A stretch of DNA of 64,000 bases from Sphingomonas pokkalii (GCF_003096275.1 NZ_QENQ01000001.1:2414731-2478730), one strand, 5' to 3'. Shown: positions 51,307 to 61,825, counted from the first letter of the stretch. The notes: a model not told the origin generated them from the sequence alone. Made by a program: numbers and translations.

Positions 51307-54123
51307 TCAGAAGCGGAAGCGCACGCCGGCGCTGAAGTAGCGGCCCTCGTACCGCACATCGATGGGATAATACTGGGTCTCGCTGAAGTACCGGTAGTTG
51401 CTGTACGGCTGCGCGAGGATGTTGTTCACCTCTGCCGTCAGCGTGATATTCTCGATCGGCGTATACGATCCGGAGAAATCGAGACGCGATATTGGGCGCG
51501 ACGTCTGGCCGGTATACTGCACATCGCTGGAATTCCGGCTGTAGAAATCGATGTAAGAGCTGCGATAATTATACGAAAGACGCAGCGAAACCTTCTCACG
51601 CTCATAGAAGCCGCTGAGATTGTACGACCATTTCGACAGGCCGGTCAGTGTGACCATCGGCTGGGACGTGCCGAGCGCGCGGGGCAGCTGGTTCTTGGCG
51701 TCGATATAGGTGAGGTTCGCCTGCACGCCGAACCCGCTCAGCCAGCCGGGCAGGAAGTCGAAGAAGGTCTGGCCAGAAACCTCGAAGCCCTTGATCTTGC
51801 CGCTACCGGCATTCTCCGGGCGGCTGATCTGGATCAGGCCATAGGTCGGGTCGTTCACGTCCCGCGTATAGTCGCTGATGAAGCCGAACAGATCGCGATA
51901 GAACACCGCACCGCTGACGGCGCCGTTCTTGCCGAAATAATATTCGATCGTCGCATCGTAGTTCTTCGACGTCAGCGGCTTCAGGTCCGGGTTGCCGCCC
52001 GAACCGAAGAAGGCATAGCGCGAACCATTGCCGCTGCCCGAACCGAAATCGGCGTTGCGATTGATGCTGAACGCCGGATTTAGCTGGCCATAGCTCGGCC
52101 GGGTACGCGTCATGGTGAAGCCCAGGCGCGCCTGCAGCCCCTGCATCAGCTTGGCCCGCAGGCCGAAGCTCGGCAACACGTCGACATAGTTCTGGCGATT
52201 GGTGTCGGTTACCGCCGAAACCTTGCCATCGGTGGCCACCACGCGCGACGTCCCGGTGTAGCGGCCATCGGTGTTGACGATCCGCACGCCGAACGTGCCG
52301 TCGATGGGAATACCCACATCGAACGCGTATTTGGCCTGCGCATAGGCGGCGTAGCTCGCTTCCTTGGCATAGAAGCCGCCATAGGGGTCCATCGGGATCG
52401 CCTTGGTCGCATATTGCGCCAGCGCATCCTTATAGCCCTGATCGTTGGGATTGGCCGCGACGATCTTCTGCAGCGACTCGTAGGAGAGCTGGCGGAGCGC
52501 CTCGGCATTGCCCTGGATCGCGTCGTAGGACGGCATCAGCCAGTTGCGGAACGGCGGGCCATCGCCGCGGAAGCCGTCCTGCACTTGCTGCAGGCTGCCG
52601 GTCGGCAGGCTGCCCATCGGGATGTTGAGCGTGGGCGTATAGGCATAGCGGCTGCCCTGGCGCCGCTTCGCATCGCGATCGGTGGCGCGCAGGCCCACCT
52701 TGATCTTCGGCAGCCATTCGATGTCGGTATCCAACGCCACGTCGCCGCGCCACTGGATGCCCGCGCCGCTCACATAATATTCACGCTCGTAATAGCCGCG
52801 CCAAACATAGTTGGCGGGATTCGTCATGTCGTAATTGCCGAGATCGAACCAGGACGACTTGTCCTTCTCGAAAATTACATTGACCGGTGGCGCAGCAGCG
52901 GTTTGCGAATCGAGGCTCCGCTCGTTCGCGCCATATTCCGAGAAGGTGTAGGCGAAGTCGCTGGAGATCACCGCGCGGCCGGTGGTCCAGATGAAGCCGG
53001 CCGCTGCCTGATAGGTGTTGGTGAAATCGCGGCTGGTCGAACGGAACATTTCTGCCGGATAGCCACCGGTCTTGCTCACGCTCACCAGCTTGTTGTTCTG
53101 GCCCGGTACGCGGACGATGTTCGACAGCGTCGGGGGCACCTCCACGCCGGCGGCGTTCTTGGGTGCCGCGCGCAGCAACGAGACGTCGAAGCTCTCGGTC
53201 GAACCCTGGTTGCGGAAGGCCTGCCACAGGCCGTCGGCATAGATTTCCAGATTGTCCGCCGGCTTCCACTGGAACGCGCCGTTCACCGACGGACGCTCGC
53301 GCAGGCCGCGCGGATAATAGAGGCCGACGCTGTAGGGCAGCCGGAAGTCGGCCGCTTCGCCCGCCGGCAGCGCGGCCTTGCTGTTCGCAACGGGATCGAC
53401 GCCGCCGTTCGTGTAGCGGATCGAATTGTTGTAGTAGAAACGGTTATAGGCGACGTTGATAAGGGCGCCCATCTCGCCGATCGGCGTGTTCCAGCGATCG
53501 CTGATCAGCAGGTTGCCGTTGGGGTTCGTCTTCTTCGACTGGTCGTTGTACGATGCCCGGATCGTACCCGCGATCTCCAGCCCCTTGAAATCGAAGGGGC
53601 GGCGCGAACGAACGTTGACCAGGCCCGCCAGGCCCGGCTCGATCAGCTCGGCAGTCGCCGACTTATAGACTTCCAGCGCCGCCAGCGCGCCGGCGGGGAA
53701 ATCATGCACCTGCACGGTGCGGTTCTCGGCGGTGAAGATTTCGCGCCCGTTGAACGAGGTACCCACGTCCGGCAGGCCACGAATGCGGATGCCCGACGCT
53801 TCGTCGGCATAGCGGTCGACCTGCACGCCCGGCAGGCGCGCTAGGCTCTCCGAAGCATTATTGTCAGGCAACTTTCCGATATCCTCGGCGACGATCGCAT
53901 CGAGGATGGAATCCGAATTGCGCTTGAAATCACGGGCGGAAGCAAGGCTCGCGCGGATGCCGGTTACGAGGATCTCCTCCTCCTCCGCTGCGGATTGCGC
54001 GGACGCAGAAGCAGCATTTTGCACGGTATCGCGGCTGTTTGCCGCGGATTGCGCCCATGCCGACGATGCGTTCGCCAGCGTCGCCATCGCCACGCCCAAC
54101 AACAGAATCTGTTTGTGAGACAC
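51307..54123 (-). CDS. TonB-dependent receptor of the Xanthomonas/Caulobacter type
   Basis: 938 residues. Signal peptide VSHKQILLLGVAMATLANAS... ending near SAWA from a GTG at 54123, behind GGGGAGGA. A TonB-box-like EEEEILVTGIRASLASAR segment (about residues 50-65), plug DAIVAEDIGKLPDNNASESL and GIRIRGL, then a large barrel ending GVRFRF. This type (TIGR01782-like) is typical of sphingomonads and often takes up carbohydrates or unknown large substrates. No transporter, sensor or degradation genes lie beside it, so the substrate cannot be guessed. Confidence 0.93.
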   Translation of the reverse strand: MSHKQILLLGVAMATLANASSAWAQSAANSRDTVQNAASASAQSAAEEEEILVTGIRASLASARDFKRNSDSILDAIVAEDIGKLPDNNASESLARLPGVQVDRYADEASGIRIRGLPDVGTSFNGREIFTAENRTVQVHDFPAGALAALEVYKSATAELIEPGLAGLVNVRSRRPFDFKGLEIAGTIRASYNDQSKKTNPNGNLLISDRWNTPIGEMGALINVAYNRFYYNNSIRYTNGGVDPVANSKAALPAGEAADFRLPYSVGLYYPRGLRERPSVNGAFQWKPADNLEIYADGLWQAFRNQGSTESFDVSLLRAAPKNAAGVEVPPTLSNIVRVPGQNNKLVSVSKTGGYPAEMFRSTSRDFTNTYQAAAGFIWTTGRAVISSDFAYTFSEYGANERSLDSQTAAAPPVNVIFEKDKSSWFDLGNYDMTNPANYVWRGYYEREYYVSGAGIQWRGDVALDTDIEWLPKIKVGLRATDRDAKRRQGSRYAYTPTLNIPMGSLPTGSLQQVQDGFRGDGPPFRNWLMPSYDAIQGNAEALRQLSYESLQKIVAANPNDQGYKDALAQYATKAIPMDPYGGFYAKEASYAAYAQAKYAFDVGIPIDGTFGVRIVNTDGRYTGTSRVVATDGKVSAVTDTNRQNYVDVLPSFGLRAKLMQGLQARLGFTMTRTRPSYGQLNPAFSINRNADFGSGSGNGSRYAFFGSGGNPDLKPLTSKNYDATIEYYFGKNGAVSGAVFYRDLFGFISDYTRDVNDPTYGLIQISRPENAGSGKIKGFEVSGQTFFDFLPGWLSGFGVQANLTYIDAKNQLPRALGTSQPMVTLTGLSKWSYNLSGFYEREKVSLRLSYNYRSSYIDFYSRNSSDVQYTGQTSRPISRLDFSGSYTPIENITLTAEVNNILAQPYSNYRYFSETQYYPIDVRYEGRYFSAGVRFRF

Positions 54124-54215
54124 GTTGTCCTCCCCTTTTTGCCCCCTGCCGGGTTCGAGCTTTCTCGATCTACACGGCAGCACCACGCAGCCCGGAATGC
54201 GCAGGCTGCGTCGCG

Positions 54216-54245
54216 TTAAGTCTGACAAAAAGAAATCCGTGTCAA
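54216..54245 (-). promoter_or_regulatory. Possible promoter of the TonB receptor
   Basis: On the minus strand a perfect TTGACA (54240-54245) is followed, after 17-18 bases containing a T-run, by a weak -10 (GACTTA/ACTTAA, 54216-54222). Start codon is about 93 bases downstream of the -10, leaving a leader of about 85-90 bases. The -35 is convincing, the -10 is not. Confidence 0.35.
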
Positions 54246-54293
54246 TGATGCCCAGATGAAAATCGCGAGCCACCTGGGAAAGGCGTTTGCGTG

Positions 54294-55391
54294 CTAGTCC
54301 GAACGCGTCGGATGCGGCCGCATCCCATAAGGGTGCACCGCGAAGGGCGGCGCCAGCCCCTCCACCCACGCGCCATGGGCATGGGTCAGCGCGACCAGCT
54401 CCATCGGAGTCTCGCCCGGCCAGCCGCGCACGCGCACCTCGTGGCGATTCAGATCGCGGTTCGGCTCCATCATTACCCAGCCGAGCGGCCGCGCCGGTGT
54501 TGCAGCCTCCCCCGCCGCATCCATTGCGGCCGTGATGCGCCGCTGCGCCGCCTCGGGCAGATATTGCCACACCACCGAATGCATCAGCACGCGCGTCACG
54601 CCGTCCGGCTGCGGCTCCGCCAGCCGCGCTTCAAGCCAGTGCGCGGCGTCGCCCCGTTCCAGTGCCACCGGCTCGGCCTGCAGCATGGCGATCGTGGCGG
54701 CCAGCCGTGCCTGCCGTTCCACCGCATCCACCCAGCAATAGGCTTCCAGACGGGCGGCATCGCGCGGGTCGGTCAGGTCGAGCGGCGCGATATCCACCCC
54801 GCGGGCGGAAACGATCTCCACGGCGGCATCGGGCGGCGGCGGTCCGCGCCATTCGGGCCGGATCGTCACCGGCGACTCCACCGGGCCCGGCGCCACCCCG
54901 CCCAGATCGAAGCGATAGCGGCCGATCATGAGGTTCAGCCCGCCGCTCGATCCGATCTCCAGCAGATCGAAACGCGGCCCGAACCGTCGGGCGAGGTGGA
55001 GCAGGCCGGTCATCAACCCCGCCGATCGCCCCGCCTCGTTGGTCTGCGGCGGGCCATAGAGCCAGGGCATCAGCGGCAGGTCGTAGGCGCACAGCACCGC
55101 GTCCAGCGCCGCGCCGATCCGGCCGATATCGGTCTCCTCGCCGGTGAAGATGCGGCGCAGCTCGGGCACCCCGCGCCGGTGCAGCGCGTGCAGGCCGCCG
55201 ACCAGCCGCAGCACCAGCGCGTCGGCCACCGGCTCGCCCGGCCAGTCGAGCACGCGTCGCCCGGTCTCGCTGTTCCGCGTGATCCCCTGCCCCAGCGCGG
55301 TACAGATGCGCGCGGTGATCGGCGCGTCCATCGCGGCACAATAGCCGGCCTGGATGGCAAAACTCTTGCGGTTCTCGGCTTCGGACGCCAT
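54294..55391 (-). CDS. DUF2332 family protein
   Basis: 365 residues. A methyltransferase-like core [19 protein letters not shown] (about residues 143-161) lies in an otherwise family-specific sequence, with [14 protein letters not shown] [15 protein letters not shown] and [11 protein letters not shown] later. DUF2332 proteins have no assigned function. Start at ATG 55391, divergent from hisG; the frame runs on antisense to hisG but that part is not family-like. Confidence 0.88.
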   Translation of the reverse strand: MASEAENRKSFAIQAGYCAAMDAPITARICTALGQGITRNSETGRRVLDWPGEPVADALVLRLVGGLHALHRRGVPELRRIFTGEETDIGRIGAALDAVLCAYDLPLMPWLYGPPQTNEAGRSAGLMTGLLHLARRFGPRFDLLEIGSSGGLNLMIGRYRFDLGGVAPGPVESPVTIRPEWRGPPPPDAAVEIVSARGVDIAPLDLTDPRDAARLEAYCWVDAVERQARLAATIAMLQAEPVALERGDAAHWLEARLAEPQPDGVTRVLMHSVVWQYLPEAAQRRITAAMDAAGEAATPARPLGWVMMEPNRDLNRHEVRVRGWPGETPMELVALTHAHGAWVEGLAPPFAVHPYGMRPHPTRSD

Positions 55392-55451
55392 GCGCTTCCC
55401 CTTTGGCGCGTGTTGCGCCCATGGCCGCCCCCAAGTAAAGCCCCCGCACCC

Positions 55452-56102
55452 ATGACCGAGCCGTTGATCCTTGCCGTGCCGAAAGGCCGGATTCTCGAAG
55501 AGGCGCTGCCCTTGCTGGCGGCGGTCGGCATCGTGCCCGAAGCGGCCTTTTCCGATAAGAACTCGCGCGCGCTGCGTTTCGCGACCAACAATCCCGCGAT
55601 CGACCTGATCCGGGTGCGCGCCTTCGACGTGGCGACCTTCGTCGCGCATGGCGCCGCGCATCTCGGCATCGTGGGGTCCGACGTGCTCGCCGAGTTCGAC
55701 TATTCGGAGCTGTACGCGCCCGTAGACCTGGGCATCGGCCATTGCCGCATCTCGGTCGCCGAACCCGTGGCGCTTGCCGAGCAGGACGATCCGCGCGGCT
55801 GGAGCCATGTCCGCGTCGCGACGAAATATCCGCACATCACCCGCGCCCATTTCGAGGCGCGCGGCGTGCAGGCCGAGTGCGTCAAGCTCAACGGCGCGAT
55901 GGAGCTGGCGCCGGTGCTGGGCCTCGCCCCGCGCATCGTCGACCTCGTCTCCTCGGGCCGCACGCTGCAGGAAAACGGCCTTGTCGAGGTGGAAGTCATC
56001 GCCCAGGTGACCAGCCGCCTGATCGTCAACCGCGCCGCGTTCAAGACGCGCGCCAGCGAAGTCGTGCCGCTGGTGGATGGCTTCCGAAAGGCCGCGGCAT
56101 GA
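55452..56102 (+). CDS. hisG: ATP phosphoribosyltransferase, short form
   Basis: 216 residues, the short HisG that lacks the C-terminal regulatory domain and normally needs HisZ as partner. First step of histidine biosynthesis. Motifs: [40 protein letters not shown] and [14 protein letters not shown]. Stop overlaps the hisD start (ATGA). HisZ is not in this window. Confidence 0.96.
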   Translation: MTEPLILAVPKGRILEEALPLLAAVGIVPEAAFSDKNSRALRFATNNPAIDLIRVRAFDVATFVAHGAAHLGIVGSDVLAEFDYSELYAPVDLGIGHCRISVAEPVALAEQDDPRGWSHVRVATKYPHITRAHFEARGVQAECVKLNGAMELAPVLGLAPRIVDLVSSGRTLQENGLVEVEVIAQVTSRLIVNRAAFKTRASEVVPLVDGFRKAAA

Positions 56103-57385
56103 TCCGCCTCGACTCCACCGACGCCGGTTTCACGCAAGCCTTCACCGCGCTGGTCAACGCCCGCCGGGAAGCGGACGACGATGTCGCGCGCAACGTCACC
56201 CACATCATCAAGCGCGTCCGCGACGAAGGCGATGTCGCGCTGCGCGACCTGACCCGGCTGTTCGACAAGCACGATCTCGACCGCTCGGGCTGGACGATCG
56301 ACCGCGCCGACTGCCTCGCCGCTTACGAGGGGCTCACCCCCGAGCTGCGGGCCGCGCTGGAACTCGCCGCCGAGCGGATCGCGGTCTACCATGCCAAGCA
56401 GCGCCCCGAAGATCGCGACGACACCGACGCGCAGGGCATCCGCCTCGGCGCGCGCTGGACGCCGGTCGATGCGGCGGGCGTCTATGTCCCCGGTGGGCGC
56501 GCGGCCTATCCCAGTTCGGTGCTGATGAACGCCATCCCCGCCAAGGCGGCGGGCGTGCGACGGCTGGTGATGGTGACCCCGACGCCCAATGGCGAAGTGA
56601 ACCCGCTGGTCCTCGCCGCCGCGCATGTCGCCGGGGTGGACGAACTCTACCGCGTCGGCGGCGCGCAGGCGGTGGCAGCACTCGCCTATGGCACCGACAC
56701 GATCGCCCCGGTCGACGTCGTCACCGGTCCCGGCAATGCCTGGGTGGCAGAGGCCAAGCGCCAGCTTTACGGCGTGGTCGGCATCGACATGGTGGCAGGG
56801 CCCTCCGAGATCGTCGTGGTGGCGGACGGCAAGAACGATCCCGAATGGATCGCCGCCGACCTGCTCAGCCAGGCCGAGCATGATCCCACCAGCCAGTCGA
56901 TCCTGTTCACTGACGACGCCGCCTTCGCCGACAAGGTCGCGGCGGCAGTCGATGCGCAGATCGCGACGCTGTCGACGGGTGCCACCGCGCGCACCAGTTG
57001 GGACGCGAATGGTGCGATCATCCTCGTGCCGGACCTGCCGACGGCGATGCCGCTGGTCGATCGCCTCGCCCCCGAGCATCTCGAACTCGCCTGCGACGAT
57101 GCCGAGCCGCTGTTCGACATGGTCCGCCATGCGGGTTCGGTGTTCCTCGGCCGCTATACGCCGGAAGCCGTTGGCGATTATGTCGCCGGCCCCAACCATG
57201 TGCTGCCCACCGGGCGGCGCGCGCGCTTCGCATCGGGCCTCTCCGTGCTCGATTTCATGAAGCGCACCTCGTTCCTGAGCCTGGATCCGTCCGGGCTCGC
57301 CGCGATCGGCCCCGCTGCCGTGGCGCTGGCAGAAGCCGAAGGCCTGCCCGCGCACGCAAAGTCGGTGGCGATCCGTTTAAAGTGA
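56099..57385 (+). CDS. hisD: Histidinol dehydrogenase
   Basis: 428 residues. Converts L-histidinol to histidine with two NAD+. Motifs: [51 protein letters not shown] (zinc-ligand His), [10 protein letters not shown] and [13 protein letters not shown]. Overlaps hisG by 4 bases; nusB follows after 12 bases, an operon order seen in many alphaproteobacteria. Confidence 0.97.
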   Translation: MIRLDSTDAGFTQAFTALVNARREADDDVARNVTHIIKRVRDEGDVALRDLTRLFDKHDLDRSGWTIDRADCLAAYEGLTPELRAALELAAERIAVYHAKQRPEDRDDTDAQGIRLGARWTPVDAAGVYVPGGRAAYPSSVLMNAIPAKAAGVRRLVMVTPTPNGEVNPLVLAAAHVAGVDELYRVGGAQAVAALAYGTDTIAPVDVVTGPGNAWVAEAKRQLYGVVGIDMVAGPSEIVVVADGKNDPEWIAADLLSQAEHDPTSQSILFTDDAAFADKVAAAVDAQIATLSTGATARTSWDANGAIILVPDLPTAMPLVDRLAPEHLELACDDAEPLFDMVRHAGSVFLGRYTPEAVGDYVAGPNHVLPTGRRARFASGLSVLDFMKRTSFLSLDPSGLAAIGPAAVALAEAEGLPAHAKSVAIRLK

Positions 57386-57397
57386 TAGAAGTAGATT

Positions 57398-57859
57398 ATG
57401 GCCAGTCCGCAAGCAAAGTCCCGTTCCAAGGCCCGCGCCGCCGCGCGCCTTGGCGCCGTCCAGGCGCTCTACCAGCGCGAGATGGAGGGCACCTCGATCC
57501 CCGCGCTGCTGCATGAATTCCACCAGCACCGGCTCGGCGCGATCATCGAAGACGTCGAATATGCCGATGCCGACATCGCCTTTTTTGACGATATCGTCAG
57601 CGGCACCGACGCGCGCCGCGACGAGATTGATGGCATCATCTCGGGCAAGCTCAGCACCGGCTGGACGCTGGAACGGCTCGACAAGCCGATGCGCCAGATC
57701 CTGCGCGCCGGCACCTATGAGCTGCTCGCCCGCAAGGACGTGCCGACCGCGGCGGTGATCAGCGAATATCTCGACGTGACGGACGCCTTCTACGATCGCC
57801 GCGAAAAGGGCTTCGTCAACGGCATCCTCGACGCGATCGCCAAGGAAGCGCGCGGTTGA
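57398..57859 (+). CDS. nusB: Transcription antitermination factor NusB
   Basis: 153 residues. ARLGAVQALYQREMEG, DDIVSGTDARRDEID, and the C-terminal AVISEYLDVTDAFYDRREKGFVNGILD are the NusB signature. NusB with NusE binds boxA RNA to allow antitermination in rRNA operons. Between hisD and thiL. Confidence 0.96.
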   Translation: MASPQAKSRSKARAAARLGAVQALYQREMEGTSIPALLHEFHQHRLGAIIEDVEYADADIAFFDDIVSGTDARRDEIDGIISGKLSTGWTLERLDKPMRQILRAGTYELLARKDVPTAAVISEYLDVTDAFYDRREKGFVNGILDAIAKEARG

Positions 57860-57887
57860 TGGCCGCCCCTGCCCCGTGCCGGGCGGG

Positions 57888-58793
57888 ATGAACGAAGCGG
57901 CGTTCCTCGCCTATCTGCGCCACCTCCCGCTCCATCCCGGCGCGCGGGACTTGCGCGACGATACCGCCGTGCTCGGCGACCTCGTCGTCACCCATGACGT
58001 GCTGGTGGAAGGCGTGCATTATCTGCCGGACGATCCGGCGGAGGATGTCGCCTGGAAGCTGCTCGCGGTGAACCTCTCCGACCTCGCCGCCAAGGGCGCG
58101 GTGCCGGAAGGGGTGCTGCTCGGCTATCCGCTTGCCGGGGACGACGCGTGGGACGGTGCGTTTCTCGCGGGGCTGGAGGAAGCGCTGGGGGCGTTCGCCT
58201 GCGCGCTGATCGGCGGCGATACGGTGAAGGCGCCGGCGGGCACCCCGCGCACGCTGTCGCTGACGGCAATCGGGCGTTCCGCCCATGCGCCCGCCCGTAA
58301 CGGCGCGCAGGCGGGCGACCTGCTCTACGTTACCGGCACCATCGGCGACGGTGGTGCCGGCCTCGCGGTCGCCCAATCGGGCGAAGGACCGGCGACGCTG
58401 CTCGCCCGCTACCGGCGGCCGACGCCGCGCCTCGCCGAAGGGCAGGCGCTCGCCCCCGGCGTTCATGCGATGATGGACGTGTCCGACGGTCTGCTGATCG
58501 ATGCCGCCCGCATGGCCGCGGCGAGCGGGCTTGCCGTCACGATCGACCTCGCCGCCGTGCCGCTGTCGGCGGACTATCACGCGGTGCGCGGCACGGATCG
58601 CGCCGCGCGCCTCGCGGCTGCGACCGCGGGGGACGATTACGAACTGCTCTTCGCCGCACCTGCCGGGCTGCCACTGCCGGTTGCGGCCAGCTGCGTCGGC
58701 GCGTTTAGCGACGGCGAAGGCCTGACGCTGCACGATGCAGGCGAGCCGCTCCCCCTGCCCCGCCGCCTCGGCTTCGAGCACGGCGCCGTCTGA
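57888..58793 (+). CDS. thiL: Thiamine-monophosphate kinase
   Basis: 301 residues. ThiL phosphorylates thiamine phosphate to thiamine diphosphate. Motifs: RDLRDDTAVLGDLVVTHDVLVEGVHY, LAVNLSDLAAKGAVPEG, LIGGDTVKAPAGT and MMDVSDGLLIDAARMA. Start at ATG 57888 (GTG 57876 also possible). nusB-thiL is a common pair. Stop is followed at once by a family B repeat. Confidence 0.95.
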   Translation: MNEAAFLAYLRHLPLHPGARDLRDDTAVLGDLVVTHDVLVEGVHYLPDDPAEDVAWKLLAVNLSDLAAKGAVPEGVLLGYPLAGDDAWDGAFLAGLEEALGAFACALIGGDTVKAPAGTPRTLSLTAIGRSAHAPARNGAQAGDLLYVTGTIGDGGAGLAVAQSGEGPATLLARYRRPTPRLAEGQALAPGVHAMMDVSDGLLIDAARMAAASGLAVTIDLAAVPLSADYHAVRGTDRAARLAAATAGDDYELLFAAPAGLPLPVAASCVGAFSDGEGLTLHDAGEPLPLPRRLGFEHGAV

Positions 58794-58795
58794 AT

Positions 58796-58920
58796 CCTCC
58801 CCCGCCAGGGGGAGGTGGCGCCGAAGGCGACGGAGGGGGAGGATTCCAGAACCTCCCGAACCGTCGTGCTTCCTCCCCCTCCGAGCCGCTGCGCGGCCCA
58901 CCTCCCCCTGGCGGGGGAGG
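58796..58920. repeat. Palindromic intergenic repeat, family B copy 2
   Basis: 23-bp perfect arms (58796-58818 and 58898-58920) with inner GGAGGGGGAGG and TCCTCCCCCTCC tracts. Arms match 1911-1934/2011-2034 apart from one or two bases. It fills the gap between the convergent thiL and ruvB genes and may serve both 3' ends. Confidence 0.9.
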
Positions 58921-58933
58921 ATAGGCTACGCCC

Positions 58934-59956
58934 TCAATCGAACAGCCCCTCCTGCGATCCCGCCGGCGGGTTGAGGCCGAGATGCTTCCAGCCCGGCCCG
59001 TTGAGACAGCGCCCGCGCGCCGTCCGCGCGATCAGGCCGAGCTGGATCAGATAGGGCTCGATCACTTCTTCCACCGTGTCGCGCGGCTCGCTGAGGCCGG
59101 CGGCGAGCGTCTCCACCCCCACCGGACCGCCGCGATAGACGTCGGCGATCATCATCAGATAGCGCCGGTCCATCGCATCGAGCCCGAGCCCGTCGACCTC
59201 CAGCCGGTTGAGCGCGGCATCGGCGACCTTGGCGTGCACCACCGCCTCGCCGAACACATTGGCGAAGTCGCGCACCCGGCGCAGCAGCCGCCCGGCAATG
59301 CGCGGGGTGCCGCGCGAGCGGCGCGCCACTTCGCGCGCACCGTCGGCGGAAATGGCGAGGCCGAGCAGCCCGGCGGCGCGGGTCACCACCCGCTCCAGCT
59401 CGTCCACCGTGTAGAATTGCAGCCGCACCGGAATGCCGAACCGATCGCGCAGCGGCGTGGTCAGCAGCCCCTGCCGCGTCGTCGCCCCGACCAGCGTGAA
59501 GCGCGGCAGCTCGATCCGCACGCTGCGCGCCGACGGCCCCTCGCCGATCATCAGGTCCAGCGCGCGGTCTTCCATCGCCGGGTACAGCACCTCTTCCACC
59601 GCCGGATTGAGGCGGTGGATCTCGTCGATGAACAGCACGTCGCCATCCTCGAGATTGGTGAGCAACGCAGCGAGATCGCCCGACTTAACGATCACCGGGC
59701 CCGAGGTGGAGCGGAACCCCACCCCCATCTCGCGCGCGATGATCTGGGCGAGCGTGGTCTTGCCAAGCCCCGGCGGCCCGAAGAACAGCACATGGTCCAG
59801 CGCATCGCCGCGCGCCCTGGCGGCATCGATGAACACGCGCAGATTCTCGCGCGCCGCCTTCTGCCCGACGAACTCGTCGAGTGATTTCGGGCGCAGCGCG
59901 GCGTCGACGTCTTCGGTGCGTCGGCCGGCGGTGAGGAGGCGATCGGGTTCGGTCAT
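58934..59956 (-). CDS. ruvB: Holliday junction branch-migration motor RuvB
   Basis: 340 residues. AAA+ ATPase: Walker [12 protein letters not shown] (60-70), Walker [11 protein letters not shown] (about 105-114), sensor [15 protein letters not shown], and a C-terminal winged-helix domain. It pumps DNA through junctions bound by RuvA. Its ATG overlaps the stop of the 84-residue gene upstream (ATGA), so it is expressed from that unit rather than directly behind ruvA, which lies about 1.9 kb away. Confidence 0.98.
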   Translation of the reverse strand: MTEPDRLLTAGRRTEDVDAALRPKSLDEFVGQKAARENLRVFIDAARARGDALDHVLFFGPPGLGKTTLAQIIAREMGVGFRSTSGPVIVKSGDLAALLTNLEDGDVLFIDEIHRLNPAVEEVLYPAMEDRALDLMIGEGPSARSVRIELPRFTLVGATTRQGLLTTPLRDRFGIPVRLQFYTVDELERVVTRAAGLLGLAISADGAREVARRSRGTPRIAGRLLRRVRDFANVFGEAVVHAKVADAALNRLEVDGLGLDAMDRRYLMMIADVYRGGPVGVETLAAGLSEPRDTVEEVIEPYLIQLGLIARTARGRCLNGPGWKHLGLNPPAGSQEGLFD

Positions 59957-60207
59957 GCGGTCCAGATGCTCTGATAGCCCGTGGGGCCGAGTTGGTCGAT
60001 CACGTCGAACCGCGCGCGGAGATAGGCAAGCACCGCCTCCGGCACCGGCCCGGCCCGCATCACGGCGACGCGGTGGGAGGTATCGAGATAGGCGCGGGCG
60101 ATCATGTCGCCGCCAAAATCATAGACGAGATAGTTGTACTCCTGTTCCACCTGCCCCGCATCGTCGATGACGAGGTCGCGCAAATGGGTGATCGCGGGCG
60201 TCGTCAC
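59953..60207 (-). CDS. 84-residue protein of unknown function
   Basis: GTG start at 60207 overlaps the stop of the upstream 218-residue gene by 4 bases (GTGA), and its own stop overlaps the ruvB start by 4 bases (ATGA). [34 protein letters not shown], then [25 protein letters not shown]: a compact soluble alpha/beta protein with no family I recognise. The double overlap argues strongly for a real, co-translated gene. Confidence 0.72.
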   Translation of the reverse strand: MTTPAITHLRDLVIDDAGQVEQEYNYLVYDFGGDMIARAYLDTSHRVAVMRAGPVPEAVLAYLRARFDVIDQLGPTGYQSIWTA

Positions 60208-60860
60208 GCGTCCCAGCTCCGCACCCAGCGCAGGAACGGATCGGCGCTGTCCCGGTCGCCCATATCGGCGATGCGGCCCAGCATGTCGGCGGCACGCGCC
60301 GGCACGGCGACGCCGAACTCGGCCTCCACCCAGGCGCGCATCGCGGCGGCGCGGTCCCAGGGATCGCGCTCCAGATACTCGTTCTCTTCGTCGATCTCCG
60401 CCGGTGTCCGGTCGAACTGGTCCGGCCAGCACAGTTCCTCATAGCCGATCGCGAGCAGGCGCAGGAAATCGACCGGATCGGAAACCAGCACGCCCAGCAT
60501 CGTCGATCCCGAACCCGAACCGAGATGCACGATCCGCACCGCGCCCGCATCGTCGCGCCACAATGCCGCATAGGATCCGTCGCCGCCGGTCCGGAAGAAT
60601 GCGGCCAGCCGGTCGCGCTCGGCCTGCGGCGCCGTCGGCAGCCAGCCCTCCGCATAATCGGGCTCGACCGGGGCGGCATACATGCACCCCGCCTCGCTGG
60701 CGGTATCGATCTGGGCATAGCAGCCTCCCGATCGAAAGGCGCGCACCAGCCCCTGCGCCTCCTGCCAGGCGAAGAAGCGAAGCAACGGGTCCGGCACCGC
60801 CATGCCCGGCGGCATCGATTCGATCATCCGGCGAACGAATTCGATCGTGCCTGCGGTCAT
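60204..60860 (-). CDS. Uncharacterised protein, first gene of the ruvB unit
   Basis: 218 residues, soluble. IEFVRRMIESMPPGM at the start, VHLGSGSGSTMLGVLVSDP and FLRLLAIGYEELCWPDQFDRTPAEID in the middle, acidic C-terminal helices. The architecture faintly recalls SMI1/KNR4 (SUKH)-type proteins that act as toxin immunity factors, but I cannot confirm this. Start at ATG 60860. Co-transcribed with the 84-residue gene and ruvB. Confidence 0.7.
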   Translation of the reverse strand: MTAGTIEFVRRMIESMPPGMAVPDPLLRFFAWQEAQGLVRAFRSGGCYAQIDTASEAGCMYAAPVEPDYAEGWLPTAPQAERDRLAAFFRTGGDGSYAALWRDDAGAVRIVHLGSGSGSTMLGVLVSDPVDFLRLLAIGYEELCWPDQFDRTPAEIDEENEYLERDPWDRAAAMRAWVEAEFGVAVPARAADMLGRIADMGDRDSADPFLRWVRSWDA

Positions 60861-60934
60861 CGCATTGCCTTTCGTCGGTTGCGCCTGACCGCGGCGGACT
60901 GGCCAAGCAGCGGCAAGCGGCGCATCATCGCGCC

Positions 60935-61825
60935 ATGGCCGACCTGTACCTTGCCACCACCGTCTCGCCCACGCTGCACGCCGCGCTCGCCGAACGCTTC
61001 GCCGTGCATGACGGCAATCCCCCGCCCACCACCCGCGCGATCGTCGGCGGCGGCCAGATGCGGCTGGATGCCGCGATGCTCGAACGGCTGCCGGCGCTGG
61101 AAATCGTCGCGATCCACGGCGTTGGCTATGACGGGCTGGACCTCGATGCGCTGCGGGCGCGGGGCGTTCGCGTCACCACCACGCCCGACGTGCTGACTGA
61201 GGATGTCGCAGATCTCGCCATCGGCCTGATGCTCGCGGTGCAGCGCCGCATCGCCGCCAACGATGCGCTCGCCCGCAACGGCGGCTGGAAAGCGCCGCTC
61301 GGCCGGCGCGCCAGCGGGCGTCGCATCGGCATTTTCGGGCTGGGCCGGATCGGCACTGCCATCGCCGCGCGCGCCGCGCCCTTCGCCGGGGAAGTGCTCT
61401 ACACCGCCCGCAGCGCGAAGCCGGTGCCGTGGCGGTACCTGCCCGGCATCGCCGCGCTCGCTGCGGAAAGCGATGTGTTGATCCTCGCCGCTCCCGGCGG
61501 CGCCGCGACCGACGGGATCGTCGATGCGCGGGTGCTCGCAAGCCTGGGTACGCAAGGCGTGCTGGTCAATGTCGCGCGGGGCAGCCTGGTCGACGAGCCG
61601 GCACTGATCGCGGCGCTGCACGGCGGAACGATCGCCGGCGCCGGGCTCGATGTGTTCGCGGACGAACCCCATGTGCCGCAGGCCCTGCGCGCGATGGAGC
61701 AGGTGGTGCTCGCCCCGCATCAGGGCAGCGCCACCCAGGAAGCCCGCGCCGCGATGGCCGCGCTGGTGCTGGCCAATCTCGACGCCCATTTCGCCGGCGC
61801 GCCCCTGCCGACGCCCCTGCTCTGA
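60935..61825 (+). CDS. D-2-hydroxyacid dehydrogenase family protein
   Basis: 296 residues. NAD(P)-binding GLGRIGTAIAARAA (about residues 134-147), catalytic Arg in NVARGSLVDEP, and a Glu in DVFADEPHVP followed by His in LAPHQGSAT. This is the D-isomer-specific family, close to glyoxylate/hydroxypyruvate reductases; the substrate is not certain. The open frame is much longer upstream, but only from MADLYLATTV does it match the family. It lies antisense between ruvA and the ruvB unit. Confidence 0.9.
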   Translation: MADLYLATTVSPTLHAALAERFAVHDGNPPPTTRAIVGGGQMRLDAAMLERLPALEIVAIHGVGYDGLDLDALRARGVRVTTTPDVLTEDVADLAIGLMLAVQRRIAANDALARNGGWKAPLGRRASGRRIGIFGLGRIGTAIAARAAPFAGEVLYTARSAKPVPWRYLPGIAALAAESDVLILAAPGGAATDGIVDARVLASLGTQGVLVNVARGSLVDEPALIAALHGGTIAGAGLDVFADEPHVPQALRAMEQVVLAPHQGSATQEARAAMAALVLANLDAHFAGAPLPTPLL

